Source: UBA1413 sp037447215 (lineage in GTDB: Bacteria; Bacteroidota; Bacteroidia; Bacteroidales; Prolixibacteraceae). Taken from it: 64,000 nucleotides of DNA. Under the pieces are notes generated by a model that saw only the letters and a program-made list of their open reading frames with translations, searched no databases and was not told the origin of the DNA. The translations under genes were made by a program, and so were the position numbers. Of the stretch, positions 45,358 to 54,085 are shown one piece after another. Position 1 is the stretch's first letter. Each line of letters begins with the position of its first letter. The DNA lies in assembly GCA_037447215.1 (NCBI GenBank), contig JBBIHB010000016.1, forward strand, positions 1 through 64,000, given 5' to 3'.

Positions 45358-45411
45358 AAAGACTCAATACTCTTTAACTTTCTGTTAACAAGGTTGTCTT
45401 GCAGTATTTAC

Positions 45412-45419
45412 TACTTTTG
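45412..45419 (+). promoter_or_regulatory. Possible -7 box before the HYC_CC_PP-like gene
   Basis: TACTTTTG matches TAnnTTTG and ends 5 nt before the ATG at 45425. If used, the transcript would be leaderless. No -33 partner is clear. Confidence 0.3.
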
Positions 45420-45424
45420 TGTGT

Positions 45425-45928
45425 ATGAAAACAGTCAGAACAATAACAAGTTTGATTATACTGATACCTTTTTTATTTTCGGTATCTGGTATTCTTGTTA
45501 TTGAGTCTCATTGTATCTGTATCGGAAAAAACCAGGTTACTTTTTACCTGGCTCCCGAAACATGTTCCGATATTCTGGATGACCACATACATTTGTTCGG
45601 CCATCATGCTGACGACCTGAATCAATGTTGTAACCACGCGAAGGATAGTTCATGTAATCATAGTGATAGTTGTCACGATTGTGGTTGCGATTCGCCCGAA
45701 GTAAACTTTTTCAAAATTAAGAGTCAGTTTACCGAAGAAAAATTGACATTTGGAAAAACCCTTTATGAAAAAGTTATTCAGGAAATTGTATTAATCAACC
45801 CTGATGCTGAAATTACTTTAATTACAAACATCAATATTGCCTGGTTAAACAATCCCCCTCCTGCAATACCAGTACCCAATGAATATATTTATTTCATCTG
45901 CAAAACCAAAATCCTCGATATAGCTTGA
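45425..45928 (+). CDS. HYC_CC_PP-like Cys/His-rich exported protein
   Basis: This 167-residue protein has a hydrophobic leader followed by H-C-I-C. A dense Cys/His region (about 60-95: H-I-H-L-F-G-H-H, C-C-N-H, C-N-H, C-H-D-C-G-C) comes next, and a late N-N-P-P-P is present. This order of H-x-C, C-C and P-P motifs matches a Bacteroidota family named HYC_CC_PP that lies next to metal-related TonB receptors. The residues suggest soft-metal binding, probably copper. GTG at 45419 could add two residues. It starts the trio with the TonB receptor and the HMA protein. Confidence 0.75.
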   Translation: MKTVRTITSLIILIPFLFSVSGILVIESHCICIGKNQVTFYLAPETCSDILDDHIHLFGHHADDLNQCCNHAKDSSCNHSDSCHDCGCDSPEVNFFKIKSQFTEEKLTFGKTLYEKVIQEIVLINPDAEITLITNINIAWLNNPPPAIPVPNEYIYFICKTKILDIA

Positions 45929-45981
45929 ATTTTTTAAGAAGGAATGAATCATTTCAATTCTGTTTAATTAATTTATAAGCT

Positions 45982-48201
45982 ATGAAATACATAATATATT
46001 CTATATTGATTTTATCAATAATCCCCTTTTATTCGCAAGGACAAAATATTACTGGAAAAGTACTTGGCAAAGAGAACGGTAATTTGCAACCTTTGCCAGG
46101 TGTAAATATTTATTGGGAGAATACCCACCAGGTAACAGTTACCGATTCTGAAGGCAACTTTACCATCAGGCAAAGGGCAGGCCAACACATGTTGGTTTTC
46201 AGTTTTGTGGGCTTCGAAACACAAACTGTGCATATACATGGCCCAAATCCCTTAGAGGTAACTATGGAACCCAACCTCGAACTGGGAGAAGTAACTGTAA
46301 TACAGAAAGACAGGGGCACTTATCTTTCAACCATTTCGCCTATACATACCGAAAGGATTGGTGGAGCCGAACTGCACAAGGCGGCTTGCTGCAACCTTGC
46401 CGAAAGTTTTGAAACTAACCCTTCGGTAGATGTGAGTTACAACGATGCCATTTCAGGAGCAAAACAGATACGGCTATTGGGTCTCGATGGAATTTATTCC
46501 CAATTGCAAACCGAGAATATTGCCAATTTCAGGGGACTGGCCACCAACTTTGGACTCACTTATATTCCGGGACCATGGATGGAATCCATAATGGTTTCGA
46601 AAGGCGCTTCATCGGTAATAAATGGCTATGAGTCAATCTCGGGCCAGATCAATGTCGATTTTAAAAAACCCGACAGCAGCGAAAAATTGCATTTAAATGC
46701 ATTTGCCAGCGTTGACGGAAAAACTGAATTTAACGCAAATACAAATATTAGGGTACATAAAGACATGCTTACAACGGGTGTGTTTTTTCATGCTGAAAAC
46801 CTTTCGAAAAGGATCGATCATAATGGTGATGGATTTCTCGATCATCCACTAAATACACAGGTACATTTTTTTAATGCCTGGAAATACAATAACCACAAAG
46901 GTTTTATGCTCCATGGAGGGCTTCGGTTCCTCCACGATGAGCGGCAAGGCGGACAAGCAGCATTCGGAAAGGGCATGTCTCGGAATACGTCCAATCCTTA
47001 TGGCATTGGCATGGATAACCGGTTGTATGAAACTGTGTTTAAAGCAGGGTATGTATGGCCTTCGCAAAGATCGGCAATTGCACTGCTCTCCAATGCTGTA
47101 ATCCACAATATGGCTTCATTTTACGGGTTACACAATTACGACGGCGATGAAGTAAGGTTATATGCGAACCTGATTTGGACACAGGACATTGATGACCATG
47201 GCCATCATACATTTAATTCGGGGGCTAGTTTTTTCTATAACCGCTTCGATGAAATGCTCAACCAATTGGCAATGGACCGTAATGAATCGGTACCGGGTAT
47301 TTTTACGGAATATACATTTAAACCCTCAGACCAACTTACTTTAATGGCCGGCATCAGGGGAGATTTTCACAATGCGTTCGGTCCTTTTATTACCCCGCGT
47401 ATGCACTTCCGTTACCAACCCGATCTGCGTTGGACGTTCAGAATGAGTGCAGGTAAAGGTTACCGCACGGCCAATGTACTCGCCGAAAACAGTTTTCTGC
47501 TTGCAAATTACCGGAACCTGGTTTTCCCTGTAACCCTTCAGGAGGAGGCATGGAATTATGGTTTAAATTTTATTCAGAATTATGAATTGTTTGGCCGCTA
47601 CCTTCAGATTTCTGCAGAGGTTTACCGCACCGATTTTCAAAAACAATTTGTAGTTGACCGGGAAACCGATCCTGACGATCTGATAATTGCACCGTTGCAG
47701 GGAAAATCATATGCCACCAGTTGGCAGGTCGATGTTAGGTATCCGGTAATCAGGAACCTGGATTTAACAGTTGCCTGGAGGCAGAATGATGTGAAGCAGA
47801 CCATAGGGGGAAAATTGCTCGAAAAACCACTTGTGAGCCGTTATAAAGGACTGATAACCATGAATTACACAACCAACCTGAAAAAATGGATGTTCGACTA
47901 CACGGTTCAATTCAATGGCGGGGGAAGGCTTCCGGTTGTAAATGCCGGCCATGCCATTCACCAGTCATTGTCACAAACTGAGTTCCCGGCCTTTACCATT
48001 ATGAATGCACAGATTACACGTTATTTCAGATTGTGGAGTGTGTATGCAGGATCGGAAAACCTTACTGATTTTATGCAGCATTTACCGGTTATTGGGGCAG
48101 GCAATCCTTTTTCTTCCGGATTTGATGCAACCCGCATCTGGGGACCGGTATCGGGAAGAAGAATATATGCAGGTATCCGATTTACTTTGGATTACAATTA
48201 A
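45982..48201 (+). CDS. TonB-dependent receptor, probably metal-related
   Basis: This 739-residue receptor has a signal peptide, then a carboxypeptidase-regulatory-like domain (I-T-G-K-V-L-G...L-P-G-V-N-I-Y-W). A plug follows with G-A-S-S-V-I-N-G-Y-E-S-I-S-G-Q-I-N-V, and then a 22-strand barrel. The plug has a Cys136-Cys137 pair in K-A-A-C-C-N-L-A-E-S-F, unusual for a receptor and shared, as I recall, by homologues linked to HYC_CC_PP proteins. It is too short and lacks the SusC features for glycan uptake. Neighbours on both sides are Cys-rich, so copper or another soft metal is the likely cargo. Confidence 0.85.
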   Translation: MKYIIYSILILSIIPFYSQGQNITGKVLGKENGNLQPLPGVNIYWENTHQVTVTDSEGNFTIRQRAGQHMLVFSFVGFETQTVHIHGPNPLEVTMEPNLELGEVTVIQKDRGTYLSTISPIHTERIGGAELHKAACCNLAESFETNPSVDVSYNDAISGAKQIRLLGLDGIYSQLQTENIANFRGLATNFGLTYIPGPWMESIMVSKGASSVINGYESISGQINVDFKKPDSSEKLHLNAFASVDGKTEFNANTNIRVHKDMLTTGVFFHAENLSKRIDHNGDGFLDHPLNTQVHFFNAWKYNNHKGFMLHGGLRFLHDERQGGQAAFGKGMSRNTSNPYGIGMDNRLYETVFKAGYVWPSQRSAIALLSNAVIHNMASFYGLHNYDGDEVRLYANLIWTQDIDDHGHHTFNSGASFFYNRFDEMLNQLAMDRNESVPGIFTEYTFKPSDQLTLMAGIRGDFHNAFGPFITPRMHFRYQPDLRWTFRMSAGKGYRTANVLAENSFLLANYRNLVFPVTLQEEAWNYGLNFIQNYELFGRYLQISAEVYRTDFQKQFVVDRETDPDDLIIAPLQGKSYATSWQVDVRYPVIRNLDLTVAWRQNDVKQTIGGKLLEKPLVSRYKGLITMNYTTNLKKWMFDYTVQFNGGGRLPVVNAGHAIHQSLSQTEFPAFTIMNAQITRYFRLWSVYAGSENLTDFMQHLPVIGAGNPFSSGFDATRIWGPVSGRRIYAGIRFTLDYN

Positions 48202-48218
48202 CCATTAATAAATTAACC

Positions 48219-48575
48219 ATGAAAAATTTGATGTTTTTAATCATTTTTGCCTTTACATTGGGCAATACATTCCAGGTGGTTGCACAGAAAAAATCCGATC
48301 CGGTAGCTTTTTATAAGAGCAGTATGGATTGTATGGATTGTGAAAAAAAGCTTTTTGAACACCTGCGCTTCGAAAGGGGTGTAAAAGACCTCAAAGTTGA
48401 CCATGTGTCGAATACGATAAAAATTGTTTATGCCGAAAAGCGAACCAATGAAGAAGCGCTTAAAAAAGCTGTAGAGAAAAAAGGGTATGTTGCCGATAAG
48501 ATAACTGACGAGGAATATTTAAAACTTGTTGAAACTGCGGTTTCGAGACCTCAAAATAATGGGCATAAACATTGA
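48219..48575 (+). CDS. Exported heavy-metal-associated (HMA) domain protein
   Basis: This 118-residue protein has a signal peptide (cleavage near V-V-A-Q). It has one ferredoxin-like HMA domain with the metal-binding C-M-D-C motif near residue 39-42 in S-S-M-D-C-M-D-C-E-K-K-L. The beta-alpha-beta pattern that follows ends in G-Y-V-A-D-K-I. Such domains carry Cu(I) or similar ions. It lies 17 nt after the TonB receptor and completes the trio. Its exported nature suggests a periplasmic metallochaperone. Confidence 0.88.
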   Translation: MKNLMFLIIFAFTLGNTFQVVAQKKSDPVAFYKSSMDCMDCEKKLFEHLRFERGVKDLKVDHVSNTIKIVYAEKRTNEEALKKAVEKKGYVADKITDEEYLKLVETAVSRPQNNGHKH

Positions 48576-48601
48576 AAAATACCTCAAAATATCCCTGTAC
48601 T

Positions 48602-48643
48602 ACAGAGTTCACCAGGCTACCTCCAGTTTCCTGGTGACTCTGT
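48602..48643. other. Strong hairpin between convergent genes
   Basis: The arm 48602-48616 pairs with 48630-48643 over 14 bp with a single bulged base (ACAGAG...TCACCAGG against CCTGGTGA...CTCTGT). The loop is 13 nt. No long U run follows on either side, so it is not a textbook terminator. It may stop transcription from both sides, protect 3' ends, or be a repeat unit. Confidence 0.7.
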
Positions 48644-48704
48644 TAATATATTGTAATTTATCCAACTGTCTTCAGGCCAGATGATCTAAATGATCAAACC
48701 AATA

Positions 48705-50402
48705 TTAATTCCCTGTCTCGGGTTGGATTACCTTGAAATGATCGCCGGTACTGTTTACTATTGCCCTGTACCACCATTCCGGATAACCTGGGAAATTTGG
48801 GGTATCGGGTAACCCATGTTCATTACGCTTGAATTTTCCGTCTTCCTCTTTCTTGATGTTTCCATCTATGTATTTGATGAGCAGATATTGTCCTAACTCC
48901 TTCCAGCGTTTAGTCATATTGTTGGCTTCGTTAACCGAATATTCAGTCAGAAATTTTTTCGCTTCATCAGCCCCTTCGGCAGCAAGCAGGTCTTTAGCTG
49001 CCCTGTCGATATAAGGGATCAGGGAAATATATTTATCTTCGAGTTCGTACTGAACTTTCCTAACATCCTGAATCATATCGTTGTATCGCAGATAAGCAAA
49101 ATTGGCCACAAAGTTAAATGCCCAGAATGCTGAGGTTTCGCTATAGGTAAGCAGATCGCCGTTACCCACTTTAAAACATTCAGGAATTTCGGTAATTCCA
49201 CAATACATGGGAACATAGCAAGTGCTGTATGTATCGTCAACCCCGAACCATAAAATACCCCCGATTGGATCGGGAATCCAGTTGCGGCTTTGTGTTACAA
49301 ACGAAAACCCGGTTTGCTGGGTCGAAATTGCCCTCTCGTTGCAATAGGTTACATCGTCAACTTTCCAGGTAAGGCCCCTCCACCGGTAGGGAAGCTGATA
49401 TGGCCCTGCGCCAATGTCCTGGGTCATGTCGAGAGGAGTTCCCTGATAATGATCGCGCATCATTTCCATTACATCCTTAACAGTTAGTTTTTTGTCGGGC
49501 TTAATCCAGAGGGGCATGCGGTTTACCGGGAAATTGTTTTCCCCGCCAAATTCAATTAGGCCTTTGGCATATTCTGTATATTTTTCCATTCCCGATGCAA
49601 CCTTGTTAAAGCCTGCCCACACACGGGCATCGCAAAAACGGGCGGCTCCGAAATCCATGGGTGCATACACATCCGAGAAACTGAAATCGGAATTCTTCCC
49701 GTTGAACCATTTCTTTTCACGTGCAAAAGAAATCACGTCTTTCGAATATAGACAGTTTCCCGGGTCGTTGAGCGGAAAGGTAGTTATGCGTGCCTGGTTG
49801 GCATGGCCACTGATGTAACCATCAGGAATTTTCAGTGCAACCCACACAGCGCCTTTTTCGCCTTCGCCTTTACCAATCATTTCCATTATCCATACTTCGT
49901 TGGGATCGGCTATGGAAAATGATTCACCGGAACTGTAATAACCATATTTTTCGACCAGTGAGGCCATGACTTCTATGGCCTGGCGGGCTGTTTTTGCCCT
50001 TTGAAGGGTAACATAAATTAAGCTGCCATAGTCCATAATGGCGCCGCTTTGTTTGGCAAGTTCACTCCTTCCCCCGAAGGTGGTTTCGGCAATTGCAAGC
50101 TGAAACTCGTTCATATTGCCTATTACATTGTAAGTGATTGGCACCTGTTCAATTTTTCCGAGATGTTTTCCGGTGTCCCATTCATAAATATCGAGCATGG
50201 AACCAGCTGGCCATTTCGCTGCAGGCCAATGGTACAATTCACCGTAAAGGTTGTGCGAATCGGCAGCATAGGTAACCATGGTTGAGCCGTCGGCCGATGC
50301 TTCCCGGGTCACCAGAAAATTGGTACAAGCAATTGAATTTGATACATGGATCAGCAATAATATTGAGCTAAACGTTGCAATAAATAGATTTTTTCCTGTC
50401 AT
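48705..50402 (-). CDS. C69-family dipeptidase
   Basis: This 565-residue protein has a signal peptide that ends exactly before Cys26 in S-I-A-C-T-N-F-L-V-T. In the C69 family (Ntn hydrolases such as PepD) this Cys becomes the N-terminal nucleophile after processing. Other blocks are S-A-D-G-S-T-M-V-T, E-T-T-F-G-G-R, and Y-G-Y-Y-S-S-G-E-S-F-S-I-A-D-P-N-E-V-W-I-M-E. It hydrolyses dipeptides in the periplasm. Length fits the family. Confidence 0.9.
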   Translation of the reverse strand: MTGKNLFIATFSSILLLIHVSNSIACTNFLVTREASADGSTMVTYAADSHNLYGELYHWPAAKWPAGSMLDIYEWDTGKHLGKIEQVPITYNVIGNMNEFQLAIAETTFGGRSELAKQSGAIMDYGSLIYVTLQRAKTARQAIEVMASLVEKYGYYSSGESFSIADPNEVWIMEMIGKGEGEKGAVWVALKIPDGYISGHANQARITTFPLNDPGNCLYSKDVISFAREKKWFNGKNSDFSFSDVYAPMDFGAARFCDARVWAGFNKVASGMEKYTEYAKGLIEFGGENNFPVNRMPLWIKPDKKLTVKDVMEMMRDHYQGTPLDMTQDIGAGPYQLPYRWRGLTWKVDDVTYCNERAISTQQTGFSFVTQSRNWIPDPIGGILWFGVDDTYSTCYVPMYCGITEIPECFKVGNGDLLTYSETSAFWAFNFVANFAYLRYNDMIQDVRKVQYELEDKYISLIPYIDRAAKDLLAAEGADEAKKFLTEYSVNEANNMTKRWKELGQYLLIKYIDGNIKKEEDGKFKRNEHGLPDTPNFPGYPEWWYRAIVNSTGDHFKVIQPETGN

Positions 50403-50501
50403 TTTTATGGTGTTTTAAATTTATTCGTAAAAAAGCAAATATAACCTTTTCAAAATTTCTGATTCAATCAGCTATGTTGATTTTCATCAGCTTTTTACCG
50501 A

Positions 50502-51575
50502 TCAGGGAAGATACAAAGCGCCGCAACAACTATCGCGGCTGGCTCCTGTAACCGATTTCAGACAGTTGGTTTTATTCGTAAACCTGAGATGCCCGATAAA
50601 GGCAAAAATCAGTGCTTCCTTGAATTTTATGAGTTGATCTGATGGTTTATACAATTCAGCTCCGGTAAAGAATGAAAGTCTTTCAAGAATAAATACGTTA
50701 AAGGCTCCACCACCCGTAATCAATACAATACTGTTTGGAACAATATACCTTGAAATTTGAAGTGCAATGTGTTCATAAAATGTGCGGAGATGGTTATTGG
50801 TGCTGTCAGGAAATGTACGAAATAGTGGAAAAATATATTCATCTACCCATTCCCGGCCCAATGATCGGGGCAGGGGTGTATTATAGAAATCGAGATTGTT
50901 CAGAGCATTTAGGAGCTCATGATTAATTATTCCGTTTCTTCCATGATCACCGTTTTTATCAAAATTATGCCCATGCTTTGACGCAAGATAATTCAATACA
51001 ATATTTGCCGGACAAATATCGCCTGCTTTTCGTTCTCCATTTTGATCGAATGAAAGGTTGGCAAAACCGCCCAGATTCAGGCAGAAGCTGTATTCCCCGA
51101 ATAGAAGTTTATCGCCGATAGGTACTAATGGTGCGCCCTGGCCACTTAAAGCTATGTCGGTTGAGCGGAAATCAGTTACTGCCGGTAACCCGGTTTCAGC
51201 AGCAATATAAGCCCCATGCCCTATTTGCAGGGTACATCCTTTGCCAGGTAAGTGAAATACAGTGTGTCCATGGGATGCTACAAGCCCCCCAATAATGCCA
51301 TGTTTGCTTAAAAAACGTCTGACCTGTTGTCCAAGGTAAACCCCATATTGCCTGTCGAGCATTGTGAGTTCTTCCCCTGAAAGGGTGTGCGATTGACGGA
51401 GTTTTTTATCCCACTCAGGGGAATAATCAATGGTTTCTGCAACAATAATTTCGTACTTCCAGCCCGAAAATGATTCCTGGAACAGACATGCTGCAATATC
51501 AAGACCATCGAGCGAGGTTCCTGACATCATTCCTATTACCGGATAAAAATTTTTATTTCCAGAATGTTGCTTCAT
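50502..51575 (-). CDS. anmK: Anhydro-N-acetylmuramic acid kinase
   Basis: This 357-residue protein (start at 51575) has the AnmK signature P-V-I-G-M-M-S-G-T-S-L-D-G-L-D near the N-terminus. D-F-R-S-T-D-I-A-L-S-G-Q-G-A-P-L-V-P follows near 130, and I-T-G-G-G-A-F-N near 285. The enzyme converts 1,6-anhydroMurNAc from peptidoglycan turnover into MurNAc 6-phosphate. The longer frame to 51713 overlaps the next gene and has no family similarity there. The start overlaps the M23 peptidase gene by 23 nt, so the two are probably coupled. Confidence 0.92.
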   Translation of the reverse strand: MKQHSGNKNFYPVIGMMSGTSLDGLDIAACLFQESFSGWKYEIIVAETIDYSPEWDKKLRQSHTLSGEELTMLDRQYGVYLGQQVRRFLSKHGIIGGLVASHGHTVFHLPGKGCTLQIGHGAYIAAETGLPAVTDFRSTDIALSGQGAPLVPIGDKLLFGEYSFCLNLGGFANLSFDQNGERKAGDICPANIVLNYLASKHGHNFDKNGDHGRNGIINHELLNALNNLDFYNTPLPRSLGREWVDEYIFPLFRTFPDSTNNHLRTFYEHIALQISRYIVPNSIVLITGGGAFNVFILERLSFFTGAELYKPSDQLIKFKEALIFAFIGHLRFTNKTNCLKSVTGASRDSCCGALYLP

Positions 51576-53265
51576 AGGTTGAAGTATTATCCACATTGTC
51601 GGTAACAGAAAGTACAAGCGTATGTCTTTTCCCAGGTTCAACCCTATCGGGGTCAAATTCATAAGTAAGAAGTCGGTTTTTTGCGTCGTATTCAAACAAT
51701 GCCCATTCCCCATTAATTAATCCCTCGTACTGCTTAATTCCTGAAAGGTTATCGCGTATGGTAAATCTTATCTTTCCCGTTTCGGTTAAGGTATTTTTTA
51801 CTTTTATACTTAGCGGCGTAATTTCTGGTGGTATGGTATCGGTCATAATTGCGAAATTGCCGAAATTTCGGATTTCTGTTTCAAACCAACCCTGAGTAAT
51901 TTTTCCTCCAACGTAACTTCTTGCCCCATTCTGCCCAATTCTACCTATAAAAGATTTTTCATGAAGTTCGTGGGGAAGTTCTTCGGCGAGTATCTTTATT
52001 CTAACCGGAAAATGTATGGGTTCTGTTTCGCGGTGTACCCGGTGATCCTTCGAAAACATTCCCTGAGGTTTTTCCGAAACATCATATTGAAAATAAAAAT
52101 CATCATAAAACGCCCCTTCAGGAGCATATATTTCAAAGAAAGGTGTTCGGAAAAGGTTATCATTATCATATGTAAAAAAACGGGTCCCTGTTTGCGGTTT
52201 CCGGCTGATGTCACGGTTAACTCCATTAATCTTAAAGTTGAGTACAGCTTTATTGCCTGCGATATCGCTCAATATTATTTCGATATTGTACAATTTTCCA
52301 TCTTCAATATCAATAATCCCCCGGTTTATATCGGTGTAATAAATATTGAGCCTGTTGCCGGGAAGCCTCCATAGCCTGTGGATTCGTTGGCCGTTTACCG
52401 ACATTTCGTAATCAATATGGCTGTTCATATACCGGGTATCGGCAAAAGGCATCCTGTCGAAACAGAATGCAAATACTTCCTGTCCGTTGACCTTTAACCG
52501 GGCATCGTAAATTCCACATATATTGTGGCTACCATCGTAAAAGTCGTTAGTCCTGACTGCAAAACCTATAGGTCCGAAAGCTACAATCGGAGTATTCGGC
52601 GATAAAAAATACCGGTTAGCTGCTGATTGGGATAATGTAAATGTTCGCTTTGAGGTTGCTGAATTTACGTGGCTGTTATCGGCAATAGGGTAAGCTATCA
52701 TGCTGAATATTCGGGGTGGGGTATTATCGGATACCGAAAAATTGAAAGCGAGTGGATTAAGCGCATCCTGTGTATGGCTGTCACGGATTTCGAAATGCAA
52801 ATGAGGGCCTGCCGAACTGCCACTATTTCCGCCAAAAGCAATTAATTCCTGTTTGCCTATTCTGAATAATTCTTTTTCGGGTGACAAATCAACCGAAAAT
52901 GAACGTTTACTGTATTGTTCGTTTCTGACAAATTTTTCAATGTCATCCCTGAAACGGTCGAGGTGCGCATAAACCGAGCTAGTACCATTTGGGTGCTCAA
53001 TATATAAAGCCTTCCCATATCCGGTTGGTGACACTACAATACGATATATAAAACCTTCGGCAGCTGAATAAATAGGAACTCCTATACGCTGCTCGGTTTT
53101 TATATCGATGCCTCCATGAAAATGATTTGGCCTTAATTCACAAAAGTTACCGCTCAGGAAAACCGGAATTTTTACAGGGTCAGCATAGAATTCAGATTGT
53201 GCAAAAACTTCGGCTGCAACAAGAACAAAAAGGAGAATTAAAGTGTTTCTTCCGAAAATTGCCAT
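51553..53265 (-). CDS. M23-family peptidoglycan endopeptidase
   Basis: This 570-residue protein (start at 53265) has a signal peptide ending near V-F-A-Q. The LytM/M23 domain (about 25-195) has the zinc motifs H-F-H-G-G-I-D and H-L-H-F-E-I with all ligands present, so it should cut peptide cross-links in the cell wall. A long C-terminal region with beta-sandwich-like segments follows. Frame upstream of 53265 overlaps the coiled-coil gene and lacks a signal. It shares an operon with anmK, a logical link in wall turnover. Confidence 0.9.
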   Translation of the reverse strand: MAIFGRNTLILLFVLVAAEVFAQSEFYADPVKIPVFLSGNFCELRPNHFHGGIDIKTEQRIGVPIYSAAEGFIYRIVVSPTGYGKALYIEHPNGTSSVYAHLDRFRDDIEKFVRNEQYSKRSFSVDLSPEKELFRIGKQELIAFGGNSGSSAGPHLHFEIRDSHTQDALNPLAFNFSVSDNTPPRIFSMIAYPIADNSHVNSATSKRTFTLSQSAANRYFLSPNTPIVAFGPIGFAVRTNDFYDGSHNICGIYDARLKVNGQEVFAFCFDRMPFADTRYMNSHIDYEMSVNGQRIHRLWRLPGNRLNIYYTDINRGIIDIEDGKLYNIEIILSDIAGNKAVLNFKINGVNRDISRKPQTGTRFFTYDNDNLFRTPFFEIYAPEGAFYDDFYFQYDVSEKPQGMFSKDHRVHRETEPIHFPVRIKILAEELPHELHEKSFIGRIGQNGARSYVGGKITQGWFETEIRNFGNFAIMTDTIPPEITPLSIKVKNTLTETGKIRFTIRDNLSGIKQYEGLINGEWALFEYDAKNRLLTYEFDPDRVEPGKRHTLVLSVTDNVDNTSTYEATFWK

Positions 53266-53349
53266 AAAAATATGATTGAAAAGGGCAAATATAATGGATA
53301 GGTTCCAATTTATTTTGCAAACCCGATCATTGTGGTAAACTAAAAATAT

Positions 53350-53357
53350 TAATTTTG
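53350..53357 (+). promoter_or_regulatory. Possible -7 box of the zapA operon
   Basis: TAATTTTG matches TAnnTTTG and lies 19 nt before the start codon at 53377. No -33 TTTG at normal distance. Confidence 0.4.
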
Positions 53358-53376
53358 CTCGTGAAAAGCAGCAGAA

Positions 53377-53667
53377 ATGAGTGACGAAAGCCTTTTGCTT
53401 GTTAAAAGTCTGAAAGAAAAGATACATCGGTTGTTTGGTGAATTTGAAAAGGTTGAGCAGAGAAACATCGGCCAGGCGGAGGAAATTCCAGTTTTGCAAA
53501 ACCGGATCAGACAATTAGAAGAGCAGTTGGCCCAAATTACCAATAAATATGAGAATCTGAAGCTTGCAAAAGGTTTTGAACCTGGCGGTGATAACCGTGC
53601 AGTGCGGCAGAAGATCAACAGAGTAGTGCGGGAAATCGATAAGTGTGTGGCATTGCTAAATGAGTAG
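53377..53667 (+). CDS. Small coiled-coil protein preceding zapA
   Basis: This 96-residue protein has a heptad pattern over about residues 25-65 (I-P-V-L-Q-N-R-I-R-Q-L-E-E-Q-L-A-Q-I). There is no signal or membrane segment. It is 9 nt upstream of zapA, and small coiled-coil proteins in this position are common in Bacteroidota. By size and position it may be a ZapB-like or other divisome partner, but sequence alone does not show it. Confidence 0.7.
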   Translation: MSDESLLLVKSLKEKIHRLFGEFEKVEQRNIGQAEEIPVLQNRIRQLEEQLAQITNKYENLKLAKGFEPGGDNRAVRQKINRVVREIDKCVALLNE

Positions 53668-53676
53668 TGACAAACA

Positions 53677-53973
53677 ATGAGTGATACGCTTTCAATAAAT
53701 ATAAAAATCGACAATAGGATTTATCCACTTGTTGTAAACCGGAAGGATGAAGCCCGGTACAGGAATGCTGCCAAAAAACTGAACGAGGTAGTAGCCACTT
53801 TTAAGGTAAACTACCCCGAAAAAGATATGCAGGACATTATGGCGATGTCGGCATTTCAGTTTGTTTACAGCACAATGGTATTGAAAGAAAATGCCGAACA
53901 GGTATCGCTTGTTGGAGAGATTAAGAATTTGAAAGATGATATTGATGACTTCCTGGCTGCCAGGAAAGTCTGA
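53677..53973 (+). CDS. zapA: Cell division protein ZapA
   Basis: This 98-residue protein matches ZapA: an N-terminal beta hairpin (I-N-I-K-I-D-N-R-I-Y-P-L-V-V) and then R-Y-R-N-A-A-K-K-L-N-E. A C-terminal helical part follows with D-I-M-A-M-S-A-F-Q-F-V. ZapA binds FtsZ and bundles filaments at the division ring. Length is at the family average. The 106-nt gap to rny holds a hairpin. Confidence 0.88.
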   Translation: MSDTLSINIKIDNRIYPLVVNRKDEARYRNAAKKLNEVVATFKVNYPEKDMQDIMAMSAFQFVYSTMVLKENAEQVSLVGEIKNLKDDIDDFLAARKV

Positions 53974-53999
53974 AATTCGAATAAACCATTTTATCGTAC

Positions 54000-54059
54000 C
54001 CGCATTTTAACAGGTTGGATGCAGAAAGCTCCAATGGTTAAAATTGCGGATTTTTTTTT
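54000..54059 (+). terminator. Long structured hairpin with U run between zapA and rny
   Basis: CCGCATTTTAAC (54000-54011) pairs with GTTAAAATTGCGG (54037-54049) with one bulged base. An inner TTGGA/TCCAA pair extends it, and a run of T to 54059 follows. It looks like a terminator that separates zapA from rny. The loop region is unusually elaborate for a simple terminator. Confidence 0.8.
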
Positions 54060-54085
54060 ATTAATGATTAAAAACTTTATTGACA

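Noticed and set aside
51576..51713. Upstream extension of anmK
   Set aside because: It is read inside the M23 gene in another frame and has no AnmK similarity.
53266..53514. Upstream extension of the M23 peptidase
   Set aside because: It overlaps the divergent coiled-coil gene and would bury the signal peptide.
53974..54085. 6S RNA next to zapA
   Set aside because: The gap is only about 110 nt and is mostly a terminator-like hairpin; the long open bubble of 6S RNA is not visible.
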